Below are positions 39,950-49,907 of a stretch of DNA of 64,000 nt, one piece after another; within the stretch, counting starts at the first letter, position 1, and the number at the start of each line of letters is the position of its first letter. The stretch is from assembly GCF_000759475.1 (NCBI RefSeq), contig NZ_CP009454.1:1240001-1304000 (forward strand), given 5' to 3'. This stretch comes from Pantoea rwandensis. GTDB taxonomy: Bacteria; Pseudomonadota; Gammaproteobacteria; Enterobacterales; Enterobacteriaceae. The notes under the pieces are model-generated. The model had not been told where the DNA came from, ran no database searches, and saw only the letters and a program-made list of their open reading frames with translations. The position numbers were made by a program, and so were the translations under genes.

Positions 39950-40933
39950 TTAACGGCAATCCACAATCAGACGGCCACGGACTTCGCCCGCCAGCAAGGC
40001 TTCAGCACCTTCACGTGCTTCACTCAGTGGGATCACTTTGGTCAACTGCTCCAGCAGTGCGCCATCCACCAGTTCAGCCAGACGCTGCCACGCTTGCTCA
40101 CGCAATGGCTTAGCGCACATCACGCTATCCACACCGGCTAACACCACGCCGCGCAGAATAAACGGTGCCACGCTGGTGGGCAGATCCAGACCTTGCGCCA
40201 TGCCGCACGCAGCCACCACGCCATCGCGCTTGATGCCCGCCAGCACATTGGCCAGGGTATGGCTGCCGACGCTATCAATCGCCGCAGCCCAGCGCTCTTT
40301 CGCCAGAGGTTTGCCGGGCGCGCTCAACTCAGCACGATCGATAATCGAGGAGGCGCCAAGGGTATTGATCAGGTAGTCGCTGTCACTGGCGCGACCGCTG
40401 GAGGCCACCACGTCATAACCTAAACGAGCCAGCAAACTGACGCTGAAGCTGCCCACGCCGCCGCTGGCACCCGTTACCAGCACCGGCCCCTGCTGTGGCG
40501 TGATGCCCTGTTTTTCCAGCGCCAATACGCACAGCATGGCGGTGAACCCGGCCGTGCCGATGGCCATGGTTTGTAACGGGCTGAGCGCAGCAGGCACTTT
40601 CGCCAGCCAGTCACCGGAAACGCTGGCCTTTTGTGCCAATCCGCCCCAATGTTTCTCACCTACGCCCCAACCGGTGAGCAGTGCAACATCGTCCTGCTGC
40701 CATTCCGGATGGCGGCTGCTGATCACCCGACCGACAAAATCGATGCCCGGCACCATCGGGAACTGACGCACAATCGGCCCTTTGTTGCAGATGGCCAGCG
40801 CGTCTTTATAGTTGAGCGTGGAGTAACTGACTTCGAGGGTGACATCCTGATCGGGCAGTTGTTGCTCTGTCAAATCCTGCAGAGATGTGCGGTAACCCTG
40901 TTCATCATTTTCAATGACCAATGCCTTGAACAT
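39950..40933 (-). CDS. acuI: Acrylyl-CoA reductase-type oxidoreductase AcuI/YhdH
   Basis: 327-residue zinc-free medium-chain dehydrogenase/reductase. Signatures include STLNYKDALAICNKGPIVRQFPMVPGIDFVG, the NADPH-binding LVTGASGGVGSFSVSLL and ASSGR, all typical of YhdH/AcuI. It reduces acrylyl-CoA to propionyl-CoA with NADPH, a detoxifying step. Monocistronic, facing hmuV and divergent from the speC leader. Confidence 0.92.
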   Translation of the reverse strand: MFKALVIENDEQGYRTSLQDLTEQQLPDQDVTLEVSYSTLNYKDALAICNKGPIVRQFPMVPGIDFVGRVISSRHPEWQQDDVALLTGWGVGEKHWGGLAQKASVSGDWLAKVPAALSPLQTMAIGTAGFTAMLCVLALEKQGITPQQGPVLVTGASGGVGSFSVSLLARLGYDVVASSGRASDSDYLINTLGASSIIDRAELSAPGKPLAKERWAAAIDSVGSHTLANVLAGIKRDGVVAACGMAQGLDLPTSVAPFILRGVVLAGVDSVMCAKPLREQAWQRLAELVDGALLEQLTKVIPLSEAREGAEALLAGEVRGRLIVDCR

Positions 40934-41481
40934 GCAGCCTCCGGCTGATTGAGGAAAGTGCGGGTCATATTACTCCTCTGGAAACAGGGAGCAACACGAA
41001 GGCGGACACACCTTGCATAAATTCGCATAACACAAGGATATTTAAGCGTTTTTATCAAGTGTTGATTTAATATTCACTTATTAATCAAATGGTTGTTGAA
41101 TGTTGCTTATGCGTATCAATCTCGTTGCAACGGGTTGTTCCAGCAAAAAAAAGATGCCATCATTGCGCCGCAGTTTTCCACCGATTCCATTCACACTGAG
41201 GACGCCGCCATGCTCGGTACAATGCGCTTTTGCACTTGTCTCCGTTCGCTTTACGATAAGCGTCCCTCCGTCATCTGTTGTTCGCATTTCTCGCTCACCA
41301 TGCGGTGAGGCCAGCTTAACGCGCTATGCTGTTGGACATGACTAAAGACAGACGCGATCTGACTTTACTGATGTCTATCGGTTGCGGCGGTTGATCCGCC
41401 CGAAGACGTTATTCGCCGGGGAATTTTCCTCATTGCTGTGCCACTGGCACCCACTCATCCTTCATTACGGGGATTTGTGTT
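40934..41481. other. Long leader region upstream of speC
   Basis: About 548 bases between acuI and speC. TGATTTAATATTCA (41063-41076) resembles one ArgR box (TGAATwwwwATTCA, one mismatch). Two short open frames with plausible translation lie in the likely transcript: 41210-41308 (32 residues, Cys-rich, preceded by GAGGA) and 41338-41394 (18 residues), the second ending within a small hairpin GGCGG/CCGCC (41386-41400). This looks like a regulated mRNA leader, but no known riboregulator could be recognised. Confidence 0.4.
41210..41308 (+). CDS. Candidate leader peptide upstream of speC
   Basis: 32 codons, ATG at 41210 with GAGGA 8 bases upstream. The peptide (MLGTMRFCTCLRSLYDKRPS...) has four cysteines and a basic C-terminus SLTMR. 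The ornithine-arrest peptide SpeFL has a different sequence, and I see none of its HIRR/FHFF features here. It may be translated as a sensing leader for the ornithine decarboxylase gene; equally it may be chance. Confidence 0.25.
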   Translation: MLGTMRFCTCLRSLYDKRPSVICCSHFSLTMR

Positions 41482-43635
41482 ATGAATCCATTGAAAATCG
41501 CTGCCAGCGTTGCGGTAGCGCCAAGCCTGAGCCTGAACACCGCGCGTGATGTGGTGACACTCGACAATACTGATTTTACCGATGTGGCGGCTGTGGTCGT
41601 CTCACTGGCGGATACACGCAGTGGCATGTTAACGCTGTTGCGTCAGACCGGCTTTAATCTGCCGGTGTTTGTCGCCAACGCGTTCGATGAAGAAGTGCTG
41701 AAGCTGCCGGGCGTGACCGGTGAAATCAACGGTGCACCGAAAGAGTGGGAAGCGCTGGAGGAGGCCGCGCAGGCGTATGAGTCTGACCTGCTGCCGCCGT
41801 TCTTCGATACCCTGACGCGCTATGTTGATATGCAGAATAGCACCTTCGCCTGTCCGGGCCATCAGGGCGGGGCGTTCTTCCGTAAACATCCGGCCGGGCG
41901 TCAGTTCTATGAATTCTATGGCGAGAACGTGTTTCGTTCTGACATGTGCAACGCCGACGTCAAGTTGGGCGACCTGCTGATCCACGAAGGTTCAGCGAAA
42001 GATGCGCAGAAGTACGCAGCGAAAGTGTTCAACGCAGACAAAACCTATTTCGTGCTGAACGGCACCTCCAGCGCCAACAAAGTGGTGACTAACGCCATGT
42101 TAACGCGCGGCGATCTGGTGCTGTTTGATCGCAACAACCATAAATCCAACCATCACGGCGCGCTGATTCAGGCGGGCGCGACGCCAATATATCTGGAAGC
42201 GGCACGTAACCCGTTCGGCTTTATCGGCGGGATTGATGCGCACTGTTTTGATGAAGCTTACCTGCGCGAACAGGTGCAGAAAGTCGCGCCGCATCGTGCC
42301 AAAGATCAGCGCCCGTTCCGCCTGGCAATCATCCAGCTCGGCACCTACGATGGCACCGTCTACAACGCGCGCCAGGTGGTGGATCGCATCGGCCATCTGT
42401 GTGATTACATCCTGTTTGATTCTGCGTGGCTGGGCTACGAGCAATTTATCCCGCTGATGGAAGGCTGCTCGCCGCTGACGCTGGAGCTGAACGAGAACGA
42501 TCCCGGCATTTTTGTCACCCAGTCGGCGCACAAACAGCTGGCGGGCTTCTCGCAGACCTCGCAGATTCACAAAAAAGACAACCACATCCGCGGTCAAAAA
42601 CGCTTCTGTCCGCACAAGCGTCTCAACAACGCTTTCATGCTGCATGCTTCAACCAGCCCGTTCTATCCGCTGTTTGCCGCGCTGGATATCAACGCACGTA
42701 TGCACAAAGGTGAAGCCGGGCGCAGCATGTGGCACGAATGCGTCACCATCGGCATTGATGCGCGCAAAGCGATTCTGGAACGCTGCGAGATGATTCAGCC
42801 GTTCCTGCCGGAGAAGGTGCACGGTAAGCTATGGCAGTCGGCGGAAACCGAAGTCATTGCCGCCGACCCAGCCTACTTCAGCCTTGCACCGGGCGAGAAA
42901 TGGCACGGCTTTGAGGGGTATGCCAGCGAGCAATATCTGGTCGATCCCTGCAAGCTGCTGCTGACCACGCCCGGCATTGATGCCGCCAGTGGGGAATACA
43001 CCAGCTTCGGTATCCCGGCGACCATTCTGGCGAACTACCTGCGCGAGAACGGCATTGTGCCGGAGAAGTGCGATCTCAACTCCATCCTGTTCCTGCTGAC
43101 GCCAGCGGAGAATCCCGAGAAGATGGCGCATCTGGTGGCGATGCTCGAGCAGTTTGAACACCATGTGAAAGAGGATGCGCTGCTGGCTGAAGTGCTGCCG
43201 AGCGTCTACCGCAAAAACATGGAACGCTACAAAGGCTACACGCTGCGCCGCCTGTGCCAGGAGATGCACGATCTCTACGTCAGCTATGATGTGAAAGATC
43301 TGCAGAAAGCGATGTTCCGCGAAGCCTGTTTCCCGAAAGTGGAAGTGAATCCACAGGACGCGCATCAGGCTTACATCCGTGGTGAGGTGGAGCTGGTAGC
43401 GATTGCGCAAGCCGAAGGGCGCATTGCTGCCGAAGGTGCGCTGCCCTATCCACCGGGCGTACTGTGCGTGGTGCCGGGAGAAGTGTGGGGTGGCGCGGTG
43501 CAGCGTTATTTCCTCGCGCTGGAAGAGGGCATCAATTTGTTGCCGGGCTTCTCACCGGAGCTGCAAGGGGTCTACACCGAGGAAGATGACAGCGGTCGTA
43601 AACACTTAGTGGCGAACATGATGGTGCGCGAATAG
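41482..43635 (+). CDS. speC: Ornithine decarboxylase SpeC
   Basis: 717 residues (E. coli SpeC 711). Fold-type I PLP-dependent decarboxylase: N-terminal wing domain (DVAAVVVSLADTRSG), substrate and PLP regions CPGHQGGAFFRKHPAG, NGTSSANK, and the Schiff-base Lys in TQSAHKQLAGFSQ. It makes putrescine from ornithine in the cytoplasm. The long leader upstream is unusual for a constitutive enzyme. Whether it is the biosynthetic or an acid-inducible isozyme cannot be decided from the sequence alone; synteny with mltC favours speC. Confidence 0.93.
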   Translation: MNPLKIAASVAVAPSLSLNTARDVVTLDNTDFTDVAAVVVSLADTRSGMLTLLRQTGFNLPVFVANAFDEEVLKLPGVTGEINGAPKEWEALEEAAQAYESDLLPPFFDTLTRYVDMQNSTFACPGHQGGAFFRKHPAGRQFYEFYGENVFRSDMCNADVKLGDLLIHEGSAKDAQKYAAKVFNADKTYFVLNGTSSANKVVTNAMLTRGDLVLFDRNNHKSNHHGALIQAGATPIYLEAARNPFGFIGGIDAHCFDEAYLREQVQKVAPHRAKDQRPFRLAIIQLGTYDGTVYNARQVVDRIGHLCDYILFDSAWLGYEQFIPLMEGCSPLTLELNENDPGIFVTQSAHKQLAGFSQTSQIHKKDNHIRGQKRFCPHKRLNNAFMLHASTSPFYPLFAALDINARMHKGEAGRSMWHECVTIGIDARKAILERCEMIQPFLPEKVHGKLWQSAETEVIAADPAYFSLAPGEKWHGFEGYASEQYLVDPCKLLLTTPGIDAASGEYTSFGIPATILANYLRENGIVPEKCDLNSILFLLTPAENPEKMAHLVAMLEQFEHHVKEDALLAEVLPSVYRKNMERYKGYTLRRLCQEMHDLYVSYDVKDLQKAMFREACFPKVEVNPQDAHQAYIRGEVELVAIAQAEGRIAAEGALPYPPGVLCVVPGEVWGGAVQRYFLALEEGINLLPGFSPELQGVYTEEDDSGRKHLVANMMVRE

Positions 43636-43655
43636 ACACCATTCATGTGCAGTGA

Positions 43656-43728
43656 TGCCTCTTTTATATCGCCCATGGCAATAAAAAAGAGGCAGTCAGA
43701 TTCAATCAATATCTCTCTGTCTGCCTCT
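43656..43728. repeat. Three alternating TGCCTCT/AGAGGCA arms
   Basis: TGCCTCTTTT (43656-43665), AAAAGAGGCA (43685-43694) and TGCCTCT (43722-43728) can form two mutually exclusive hairpins between the convergent speC and mltC ends. Probably a 3'-end structure for one or both transcripts. Confidence 0.45.
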
Positions 43729-43762
43729 GCAATAACGGATACGTCATCTCATTCGGAGACGA

Positions 43763-44842
43763 TTAATACCGATGATAACTACGCTGTGCCTGATTCACCT
43801 TATACAGATAGCGGCGTGACTCGCCCGATGGGTGGTTGGTGGTCAGCGTCTGATACACTTCATTCGGCGACATGCCGTTAATCAGCGAGAAGGCGCGATC
43901 TTTATCGCTGGAGAACACGCGCAGTACGCTGCCCGCGCCGCCGTTGTAGGCGGTGATCACCGCGTAACGGCGTGACACCGGATCCTGAATTCCGCCTAAA
44001 TAGCTCTTCTGCAGCAGTGACAGATAGGCCGTGCCCGCATCGATGTTATTGGCCGGGTCGAGCAGATAGCTGCGGCTTGGTTTACCCCATTTGCCCTTCA
44101 TGCGGAACACGTCCACGCCAGCGGTGTGCTGAACCACCTGCATCAAGCCCAGCGCATCAGAGTTGCTGACCGCATAGGGGTTGAAGCTCGATTCTGTCTG
44201 CATAATCGCCAGAATCAGGGATGCATCTACGCCGTACTCTTCAGCGGCTTTACGCACCAGCGGCAGATATTTATGCGCACGTTTGTCGAGGTGGTTCGGT
44301 ACCATCGGAATGGTCACCGACCAGATCACGTGTAGGCCGGAAGTGCGTTTTTGCAGCTTGTTCTGGATCAGGTAATCGGCAAAGCTGGCTGCGCGACCCT
44401 GCCAGCGAATCGGCTGTCCGGTGTTATCCAGTACCTGGCCGTAAAGCAGCGGCTCTTTACTGATCTGAATATCATTGGCATCGGAGTAGAGATCGACATT
44501 ACCGGGATCGTCACCAATCAGCAGCGTGGTGATGATCGCCTGACGCAGGCTGGCCATCGGATCGGTGCCGGCAATGGTCTCAATGGTGATGCTACCGCTG
44601 TCGAAGTTGATGTGACTGCGGGTGTAATAGCTGTCGCTATATTTGACGTAATCTTTCGGTCCGGCGATCAGGACCTCGTTGATTCCCCAAATATTTTCAA
44701 TGTTGGCGGCGAACTGCCCCATCAGGATGTCGAAACCGTTGGTGTCCTTGACCCACTCTTCGTGATACTGCGATTTTTTTTGTCCGGAGCAGGAAACCAA
44801 AAGTGGGGCAATCACTAACAGCGCTATCAGTTTTTTATTCAT
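43763..44842 (-). CDS. mltC: Membrane-bound lytic murein transglycosylase C (MltC)
   Basis: 359 residues (E. coli MltC 359). A lipoprotein signal with lipobox LLVSC (Cys18) anchors it to the outer membrane. The C-terminal lysozyme-like domain has the catalytic Glu in [24 protein letters not shown] and later [13 protein letters not shown]. It cleaves peptidoglycan glycan strands to 1,6-anhydro ends. It follows yggX in the same direction, with a terminator-like hairpin between them. Confidence 0.94.
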   Translation of the reverse strand: MNKKLIALLVIAPLLVSCSGQKKSQYHEEWVKDTNGFDILMGQFAANIENIWGINEVLIAGPKDYVKYSDSYYTRSHINFDSGSITIETIAGTDPMASLRQAIITTLLIGDDPGNVDLYSDANDIQISKEPLLYGQVLDNTGQPIRWQGRAASFADYLIQNKLQKRTSGLHVIWSVTIPMVPNHLDKRAHKYLPLVRKAAEEYGVDASLILAIMQTESSFNPYAVSNSDALGLMQVVQHTAGVDVFRMKGKWGKPSRSYLLDPANNIDAGTAYLSLLQKSYLGGIQDPVSRRYAVITAYNGGAGSVLRVFSSDKDRAFSLINGMSPNEVYQTLTTNHPSGESRRYLYKVNQAQRSYHRY

Positions 44843-44864
44843 TGTAAATGCGTGCCTGATTCGA

Positions 44865-44890
44865 AAAAGAGGGCCTCAAAGGAAGGCCCT
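44865..44890 (-). terminator. Hairpin between yggX and mltC
   Basis: AGGGCCT (44870-44876) pairs with AGGCCCT (44884-44890); on the minus strand the stem is followed by CTTTTTC. It sits just after the yggX stop and just before the mltC start, so it can partially uncouple mltC from the mutY-yggX unit. Confidence 0.6.
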
Positions 44891-44896
44891 GAACGT

Positions 44897-45169
44897 TTAT
44901 TTTTCTGGCGGGGTGAAACCTTCGATGTGCACATCTTTGCCTTCGAACAGGAAATTGATCATCTCCTTTTCCAGCACTTTGCGATCTTCCGGATTCATCA
45001 TGTTGAGCTTCTTCTCATTGATCAACATGGTCTGCTTGGACATCCACTGCTGCCAGGCTTCTTTGGAAATATCATTGTAGATGCGTTTACCGATCTCACC
45101 TGGATAGAGCTGGAAATCCTGCCCTTCAGCGTCGCGTTGCAGAAACGTACAAAAAATGGTGCGGCTCAT
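44897..45169 (-). CDS. yggX: Iron-trafficking/oxidative protection protein YggX
   Basis: 90 residues. Family blocks [30 protein letters not shown] and [17 protein letters not shown] match E. coli YggX (91 residues); the single N-terminal Cys (C7) is conserved. It protects Fe-S clusters against superoxide, consistent with its coupling to mutY, an Fe-S enzyme. The start overlaps the mutY stop by one base. Confidence 0.95.
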   Translation of the reverse strand: MSRTIFCTFLQRDAEGQDFQLYPGEIGKRIYNDISKEAWQQWMSKQTMLINEKKLNMMNPEDRKVLEKEMINFLFEGKDVHIEGFTPPEK

Positions 45170-46254
45170 TACTCTTCCTCTTGGATCACGCGCGTGTGCA
45201 GTGCCAGTTGCTGGGGATGGCGCAATTCGTGCAGCAAACGCTCAACGGGCGCTGCCAAACCCACTGACGGTGGTTGCGCTAAGTTATACCAGAGACCGCT
45301 CGCTTCATCCATCAGCGACCCGGCAGAAGGCCACGCCAGCCACATAGGCACAATGTCTAAGTGGAAATGGCTGAAGGTATGACGAAACGCCGTTAGCTGC
45401 TGCGGTTTAGCGTGAATGCCGCGTTCGGCCAGCCAGTCAGTTAGCGCTTGCTCACTAGTAAACTGCGGGAAACAGAACAGGCCGCCCCATAATCCCACTG
45501 GCGGACGTTGCTCCAGAAACACGTCGTCGCCGTGCTGCATCATCAGGAACCAGCCGGTGCGCTCGGGAATCGTTACTTTGGGCTTCTTACCTGGATACTC
45601 CGCCCAACTATTGTTGGCATACGCTACGCAGCCGTTGCTGACCGGGCAAATTTCACATTTGGGACGTGAGCGAGTACACACTAACGCACCGAGATCCATC
45701 ATCGCCTGATTAAACTGGCTAACGCCTTCGGCAGGCGTCACTTCTTCGCTGATTTGCCATAGACGTTTCTCAACATCTTTTTTGCCCGGCCAACCGCCGA
45801 CGACATAACAACGTGCCAGCACGCGCTTGACGTTGCCATCGAGAATCGGGAAGTGGAGGCCCAGCGACAGGGACAGCACGGCACCCGCCGTGGAGCGCCC
45901 AACGCCGGGCAGCGCGGCTACGTCATCGAAATTGCGCGGGAACTCGCCACCGTGCTTATCGACCACCTGTTTTGCCGCTTTATGCAAATTGCGCGCACGG
46001 GCGTAATAGCCGAGGCCGGTCCACAGATGCAGTACTTCGTCCAGCGGTGCAGCGGCCAGATCGGCAATCGTCGGGAAGCGCGCCATAAAGCGTTCAAAGT
46101 AAGGGATAACGGTGGCAACTTGTGTCTGCTGCAGCATCACTTCGGAGAGCCACACCTTATAGGGTGTTTTCTCCTGCTGCCACGGCAGGGTTTTGCGGCC
46201 GAAGCGCTGATACCACTCCAGCACCTGTTGCGCGAACTGCGGCGCTTGCATCAT
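45169..46254 (-). CDS. mutY: Adenine DNA glycosylase MutY
   Basis: 361 residues (E. coli 350). Helix-hairpin-helix glycosylase with MLQQTQV, the catalytic Asp in [11 protein letters not shown] after [14 protein letters not shown], and a [4Fe-4S] loop with CX6CX2CX5C spacing in [17 protein letters not shown]. The C-terminal NUDIX-like domain ([12 protein letters not shown]) recognises 8-oxoG. It removes A mispaired with 8-oxoG. Two ATGs are adjacent (46254 and 46251). Divergent from trmB. Confidence 0.95.
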   Translation of the reverse strand: MMQAPQFAQQVLEWYQRFGRKTLPWQQEKTPYKVWLSEVMLQQTQVATVIPYFERFMARFPTIADLAAAPLDEVLHLWTGLGYYARARNLHKAAKQVVDKHGGEFPRNFDDVAALPGVGRSTAGAVLSLSLGLHFPILDGNVKRVLARCYVVGGWPGKKDVEKRLWQISEEVTPAEGVSQFNQAMMDLGALVCTRSRPKCEICPVSNGCVAYANNSWAEYPGKKPKVTIPERTGWFLMMQHGDDVFLEQRPPVGLWGGLFCFPQFTSEQALTDWLAERGIHAKPQQLTAFRHTFSHFHLDIVPMWLAWPSAGSLMDEASGLWYNLAQPPSVGLAAPVERLLHELRHPQQLALHTRVIQEEE

Positions 46255-46407
46255 TTGAGGAAATATTCCGTGTTTGCTCTACAATCAGGCAGGAATTCCA
46301 GCACAGAGACATCGGGGTGTAAACCGGAAGATTGCAAAGGCTTGCTTCTGCTATCTAACTTTGCATAATGCCCGTTTCCCAGAAAAGGCTAACCAGCAGG
46401 CTTCAAC

Positions 46408-47127
46408 ATGATTAATGACGTCATCACCCCGGAATTTGATGAGAACGGGCGGCCATTACGCCGTATCCGCAGTTTTGTGCGCCGCCAGGGGCGCTTAACG
46501 AAAGGACAGCAGCTCGCGCTCGATAATTACTGGCCGGAGATGGGCGTCGAGTTCCAGCAGGAGCCGCTGGATTTAGCTGCACTGTTTGGTCGCGAAGCGC
46601 CAGTGGTGCTGGAAATCGGTTTTGGTATGGGCGCCTCACTGGTGACCATGGCGCAAAATAATCCCCATCAGAACTTCCTCGGCCTTGAAGTCCATGCGCC
46701 GGGCGTGGGCGCTTGCCTGGCTTCGGCAAAAGAAGCGGGCGTGGAAAACCTGCGCGTGATGTGTCACGACGCAGTGGAAGTGCTGCAGCAGATGATTCCG
46801 GATAACTCACTGCGCATGGTTCAACTGTTCTTCCCGGATCCATGGCATAAAGCGCGCCACAATAAACGTCGCATTGTGCAGGTACCTTTTGCCGAGTTGG
46901 TGATGCGTAAGCTGAAACTGGGCGGCGTGTTCCATATGGCCACCGACTGGGAAGATTACGCGACGCACATGCTGGAAATCATGAGCAGCGTGGATGGGTA
47001 TAAAAACCTGTCAGAAGCTAACGATTACGTGCCGCGTCCGGAAACGCGCCCGTTAACGAAATTTGAGCAGCGCGGGCAGCGACTGGGCCACGGCGTTTGG
47101 GATCTGATGTTTGAGAGGATTAAATAA
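46408..47127 (+). CDS. trmB: tRNA (guanine-N7)-methyltransferase TrmB
   Basis: 239 residues (E. coli 239). SAM-binding motif [12 protein letters not shown], then [14 protein letters not shown] and the catalytic region [22 protein letters not shown]. It methylates G46 in the tRNA variable loop. The stop overlaps yggL by one base (TAATG), the same pair as in E. coli. Confidence 0.95.
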   Translation: MINDVITPEFDENGRPLRRIRSFVRRQGRLTKGQQLALDNYWPEMGVEFQQEPLDLAALFGREAPVVLEIGFGMGASLVTMAQNNPHQNFLGLEVHAPGVGACLASAKEAGVENLRVMCHDAVEVLQQMIPDNSLRMVQLFFPDPWHKARHNKRRIVQVPFAELVMRKLKLGGVFHMATDWEDYATHMLEIMSSVDGYKNLSEANDYVPRPETRPLTKFEQRGQRLGHGVWDLMFERIK

Positions 47128-47453
47128 TGGCCGTACAGCGTAGCCGTCGTTTACGTAAAAAACTGCATATCGATGAGTTTCAGGAGTTAGGTTTCTCTGT
47201 TGCCTGGCGTTTTGCCGAAGGCACCACCGAGGAGCAAATTGATGCCACGCTGGATCAGTTTATTACTGAAGTGATTGATCCGAATGGCCTGGCGTATGAC
47301 GGCAGCGGTTATCTGGTGTGGGAAGGCCTGGTTTGCCTGCAGGAAACCGGTAAGTGCACTGATGAGCACCGTGAGCTGGTGCGTAAATGGCTGGAGAAAC
47401 GCGAGCTGTCAGATGTTCAGGTGACTGAACTCTTTGACGTCTGGTGGGACTAA
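47127..47453 (+). CDS. yggL: YggL family 50S ribosome-associated protein
   Basis: 108 residues, DUF469. RSRRLRKKLHIDEFQELGF and VTELFDVWWD match E. coli YggL (108 residues), which has been found bound to the large ribosomal subunit. Cytoplasmic; the exact role in ribosome maturation is uncertain. Translationally coupled to trmB. Confidence 0.93.
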   Translation: MAVQRSRRLRKKLHIDEFQELGFSVAWRFAEGTTEEQIDATLDQFITEVIDPNGLAYDGSGYLVWEGLVCLQETGKCTDEHRELVRKWLEKRELSDVQVTELFDVWWD

Positions 47454-47710
47454 CTATTTTACCAGCCTGAGAGATCGCTTCAGGCTAGCTCACTTGCGCT
47501 TTGGGCGCCGGGCAGTGCATGCACAAATTGCGATAGCAATCTGAACGCCCACAGGGCGGCTCCGAAAGGGGCGAGCATCACGAGTCATTCTTGTGTACTC
47601 CGATGCGCGCCAGTTGCTGTGCGCTGACCGTTTTCCAATTCGCTGCGCCGCTTGTGCCTGACCTGTTCTTACAGCAAGGCGTGGGCGGCTTTTCATTTTA
47701 GGGAGATTTC

Positions 47711-48427
47711 ATGGTTCGTAAGGCGCTTCTTACCGCACTGCTGCTGGCTGCTGCATCACAGGCCCAGGCTGATTATCAGTGCAGTGTTAATCCTCAGGAT
47801 GACGTGATCATCAAACCGCAGAGTGTGCAGGTGGTGGGCACTAACGGTAATCTTGAAATCTCACCGCAGGGCGATGTGACCTTTAACGGGCAGAAAGCCA
47901 ACGTGGATAACGCCACGCGTCAGAAGGCCATCGACTATCAGAATGCGTTACGCCGTGATTTGCCGTGGGTTGATAACGGTGCATCAACGCGTCTGGAGCG
48001 CAGCCGCGTAGCGCTGGATAAAGTGATTGTGGAAAAGCTCGGTGCCAACAGCAACGTGCGCAATCGTCTGACCAAACTGGATGGACAGCTAAAGCAGCAG
48101 ATGAACCGTATCATTGAGCATCGCCCGGATGGTTTGACCTTCCACCATCAGGCGATTGATCAGGTGCGCGCCGATGGCGAAAAGCTGGTGCAGAGCACGC
48201 TGGGCGGCATTATGCAGGACAGCCTGAACGAGATGGGCAGCAGCCAGGCCGCGAGCGGCAGCAATCCACTGCAGGCGATTATGGGCAACCTTGGCGGTCT
48301 GCAGCAGGCGGTTCAGGCGGAATGGAATAAGCAGGAACAGGACTTCCAGAATTTCGGTCATGAGGTGTGTAATCGCGTGACGGATCTGGAAGCACAGCGT
48401 AAAGGTTTGATGCAGAACGTTAAGTAA
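47711..48427 (+). CDS. yggN: DUF2884 family exported protein YggN
   Basis: 238 residues (E. coli YggN 239). Signal peptide MVRKALLTALLLAAASQAQA, then a periplasmic protein with one early Cys (YQCSVNPQDDV) and a late one (HEVCNRV). Function is unknown. Preceded by AGGGAGATTTC. A 257-base spacer from yggL contains several short dyads (for example CGCCC-ACA-GGGCG near 47536), but no gene I can name. E. coli has ansB and yggM between yggN and hemW; they are absent. Confidence 0.92.
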   Translation: MVRKALLTALLLAAASQAQADYQCSVNPQDDVIIKPQSVQVVGTNGNLEISPQGDVTFNGQKANVDNATRQKAIDYQNALRRDLPWVDNGASTRLERSRVALDKVIVEKLGANSNVRNRLTKLDGQLKQQMNRIIEHRPDGLTFHHQAIDQVRADGEKLVQSTLGGIMQDSLNEMGSSQAASGSNPLQAIMGNLGGLQQAVQAEWNKQEQDFQNFGHEVCNRVTDLEAQRKGLMQNVK

Positions 48428-48776
48428 GTTGTGTCGCGGCCTTCGAAAAGGCCTCGTCGTGAGGACAGCGAATGTCTTCGGGAACGGGGTCACTTCAGCA
48501 GGTGCGCCGCTGTGCACAGGCGGCTTAGCCGCTTTGATGGCCTGGTTGCGAAGCCGTCTTGAATTAGCCGCCGCCTTGAATGCCAGGGGGGACGGGTAAG
48601 CCGTTTCGAATTAGCCGCCGCCTTGAATGTCAGGGGAGACGGGTAAGCCGTTTAGAATTAGCCGCCGCCTTGAATGTCAGGGGAGACGGCTAAGCCTTTT
48701 TGAACACTAAGGGTGTCTCAACATAGGGGCGGCTCAGTGCAGCTTCGTACTAAGGTCTAAGCGTATGGGCTCTGGC
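48428..48776. other. GC-rich intergenic region with tandem repeats
   Basis: About 350 bases between the convergent yggN and hemW. It contains a terminator-like hairpin GGCCTT-CGAA-AAGGCC (48438-48453), a small hairpin GCGGC-TTA-GCCGC (48520-48532) and the three 47-bp tandem repeats. No open frame worth calling. Confidence 0.6.
48551..48691. repeat. Three tandem 47-bp repeats
   Basis: Units start at 48551, 48598 and 48645, each opening with AAGCCGT and containing GAATTAGCCGCCGCCTTGAA and CAGGGGRGACGG. Units 2 and 3 differ at two positions, unit 1 at a few more; a fourth copy begins at 48692 (AAGCCTTTTTGAA) and decays. Each junction carries a near-palindrome ACGGSTAAGCCGT followed by TTT or TCT. 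The array occupies the place where E. coli has ansB and yggM. Confidence 0.9.
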
Positions 48777-49907
48777 CTACATAAACAGTTCAAGCAGCGA
48801 ATTCAGGAACAACTTCCCTTTCTCGGTTATCTGCCACTGCTCTGCGGTTTCCACCACGTAACCCGCTTTGATCGCTTCATCCATCTGCGCACGGATCACT
48901 TGCTCATCCAACCCGGTATAGCGGCTGAAATCTGCACGCGGTGCGGCTTCCAGCAGACGGAAGCGGTTCATAAAGAACTCAAACGGCTTATCATCGTTCT
49001 CCACGTTGTGCTGCTTGTCGAGATACTTACCTTGCATAAAGCCGCGCGGATGACGGGTTTTCACCGTACGCACAATTCTGCCATCCGGTTGCGTCAGTTT
49101 GCCGTGGGCACCACAGCCGATGCCAAGGTAATCACCAAAGCGCCAGTAGTTGAGGTTGTGTTCGCAGCGATAACCCGGCTTGGCATAGGCTGAAGTCTCG
49201 TACTGCTGATAACCAGCGGCACTTAGCAATTCATGGCCTTGCTCATAGATATCCCACAGCGCATCGTCATCCGGCAATACCGGCGGACGCGAGCTGAACA
49301 TCGTATTCGGTTCGATGGTTAGCTGATACCACGACAGGTGCGGCGGATTCAGCGCAATCGCCTGACGCAAATCGTCCAGTGCCTCTTCCAGTGACTGATC
49401 GGGCAAACCGTGCATCAGATCGAGGTTAAAGCTGCGCAGGCCAAGACCGGCGGCGAGATGGGCGGCACGTACCGCTTCATCAGGGCCGTGAATGCGCCCT
49501 AAGCGCTCCAGCTTCTGCGGGCTAAAACTCTGCACGCCAATCGAAATACGGTTAATACCGGCTTTCTGGTAGCCGCTGAAGCGATCCGCTTCCACGGTGC
49601 CCGGATTGGCTTCCATGGTGACCTCTGCATCGGCCGCCAGCGGCAGGCGCGCGCGCACGCCATCCATCAACATTTGCATGGCGTTGCTGCTGAGCAGGCT
49701 CGGTGTGCCGCCGCCAATGAAGATGGTGCGCACTTCACGGCCAGCGGTAAGCGGCAGGTCCTGTTCAAGATCGCTGAGCAGGTGCTGCACATACTCGATG
49801 TGCGGCACCTCGCCTTTTAACGCGTGAGAGTTGAAATCACAGTACGGGCACTTCTGTACACACCACGGAATGTGGATGTACAGGCTTAACGGAGGTAACT
49901 CAGGCAT
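48777..49907 (-). CDS. hemW: Radical SAM heme chaperone HemW
   Basis: 376 residues from ATG 49907, which aligns [16 protein letters not shown] with E. coli HemW ([16 protein letters not shown]); the frame is open four codons further. The radical SAM cluster motif CX3CX2C is C..KCPYC in [11 protein letters not shown], with GGGTPSLLS as the SAM site. HemW inserts heme into respiratory enzymes and is not a coproporphyrinogen oxidase. Overlaps the rdgB end by 8 bases, as in E. coli. Confidence 0.94.
   Translation of the reverse strand: MPELPPLSLYIHIPWCVQKCPYCDFNSHALKGEVPHIEYVQHLLSDLEQDLPLTAGREVRTIFIGGGTPSLLSSNAMQMLMDGVRARLPLAADAEVTMEANPGTVEADRFSGYQKAGINRISIGVQSFSPQKLERLGRIHGPDEAVRAAHLAAGLGLRSFNLDLMHGLPDQSLEEALDDLRQAIALNPPHLSWYQLTIEPNTMFSSRPPVLPDDDALWDIYEQGHELLSAAGYQQYETSAYAKPGYRCEHNLNYWRFGDYLGIGCGAHGKLTQPDGRIVRTVKTRHPRGFMQGKYLDKQHNVENDDKPFEFFMNRFRLLEAAPRADFSRYTGLDEQVIRAQMDEAIKAGYVVETAEQWQITEKGKLFLNSLLELFM

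Noticed and set aside
47454..47710. Possible small RNA between yggL and yggN
   Set aside because: Several short dyads are present, but there is no clear promoter-terminator pair and I recognise no known RNA family.
48551..48691. CRISPR array
   Set aside because: The 47-bp units are directly adjacent with no unique spacers, and no cas genes are present; this is a tandem repeat.
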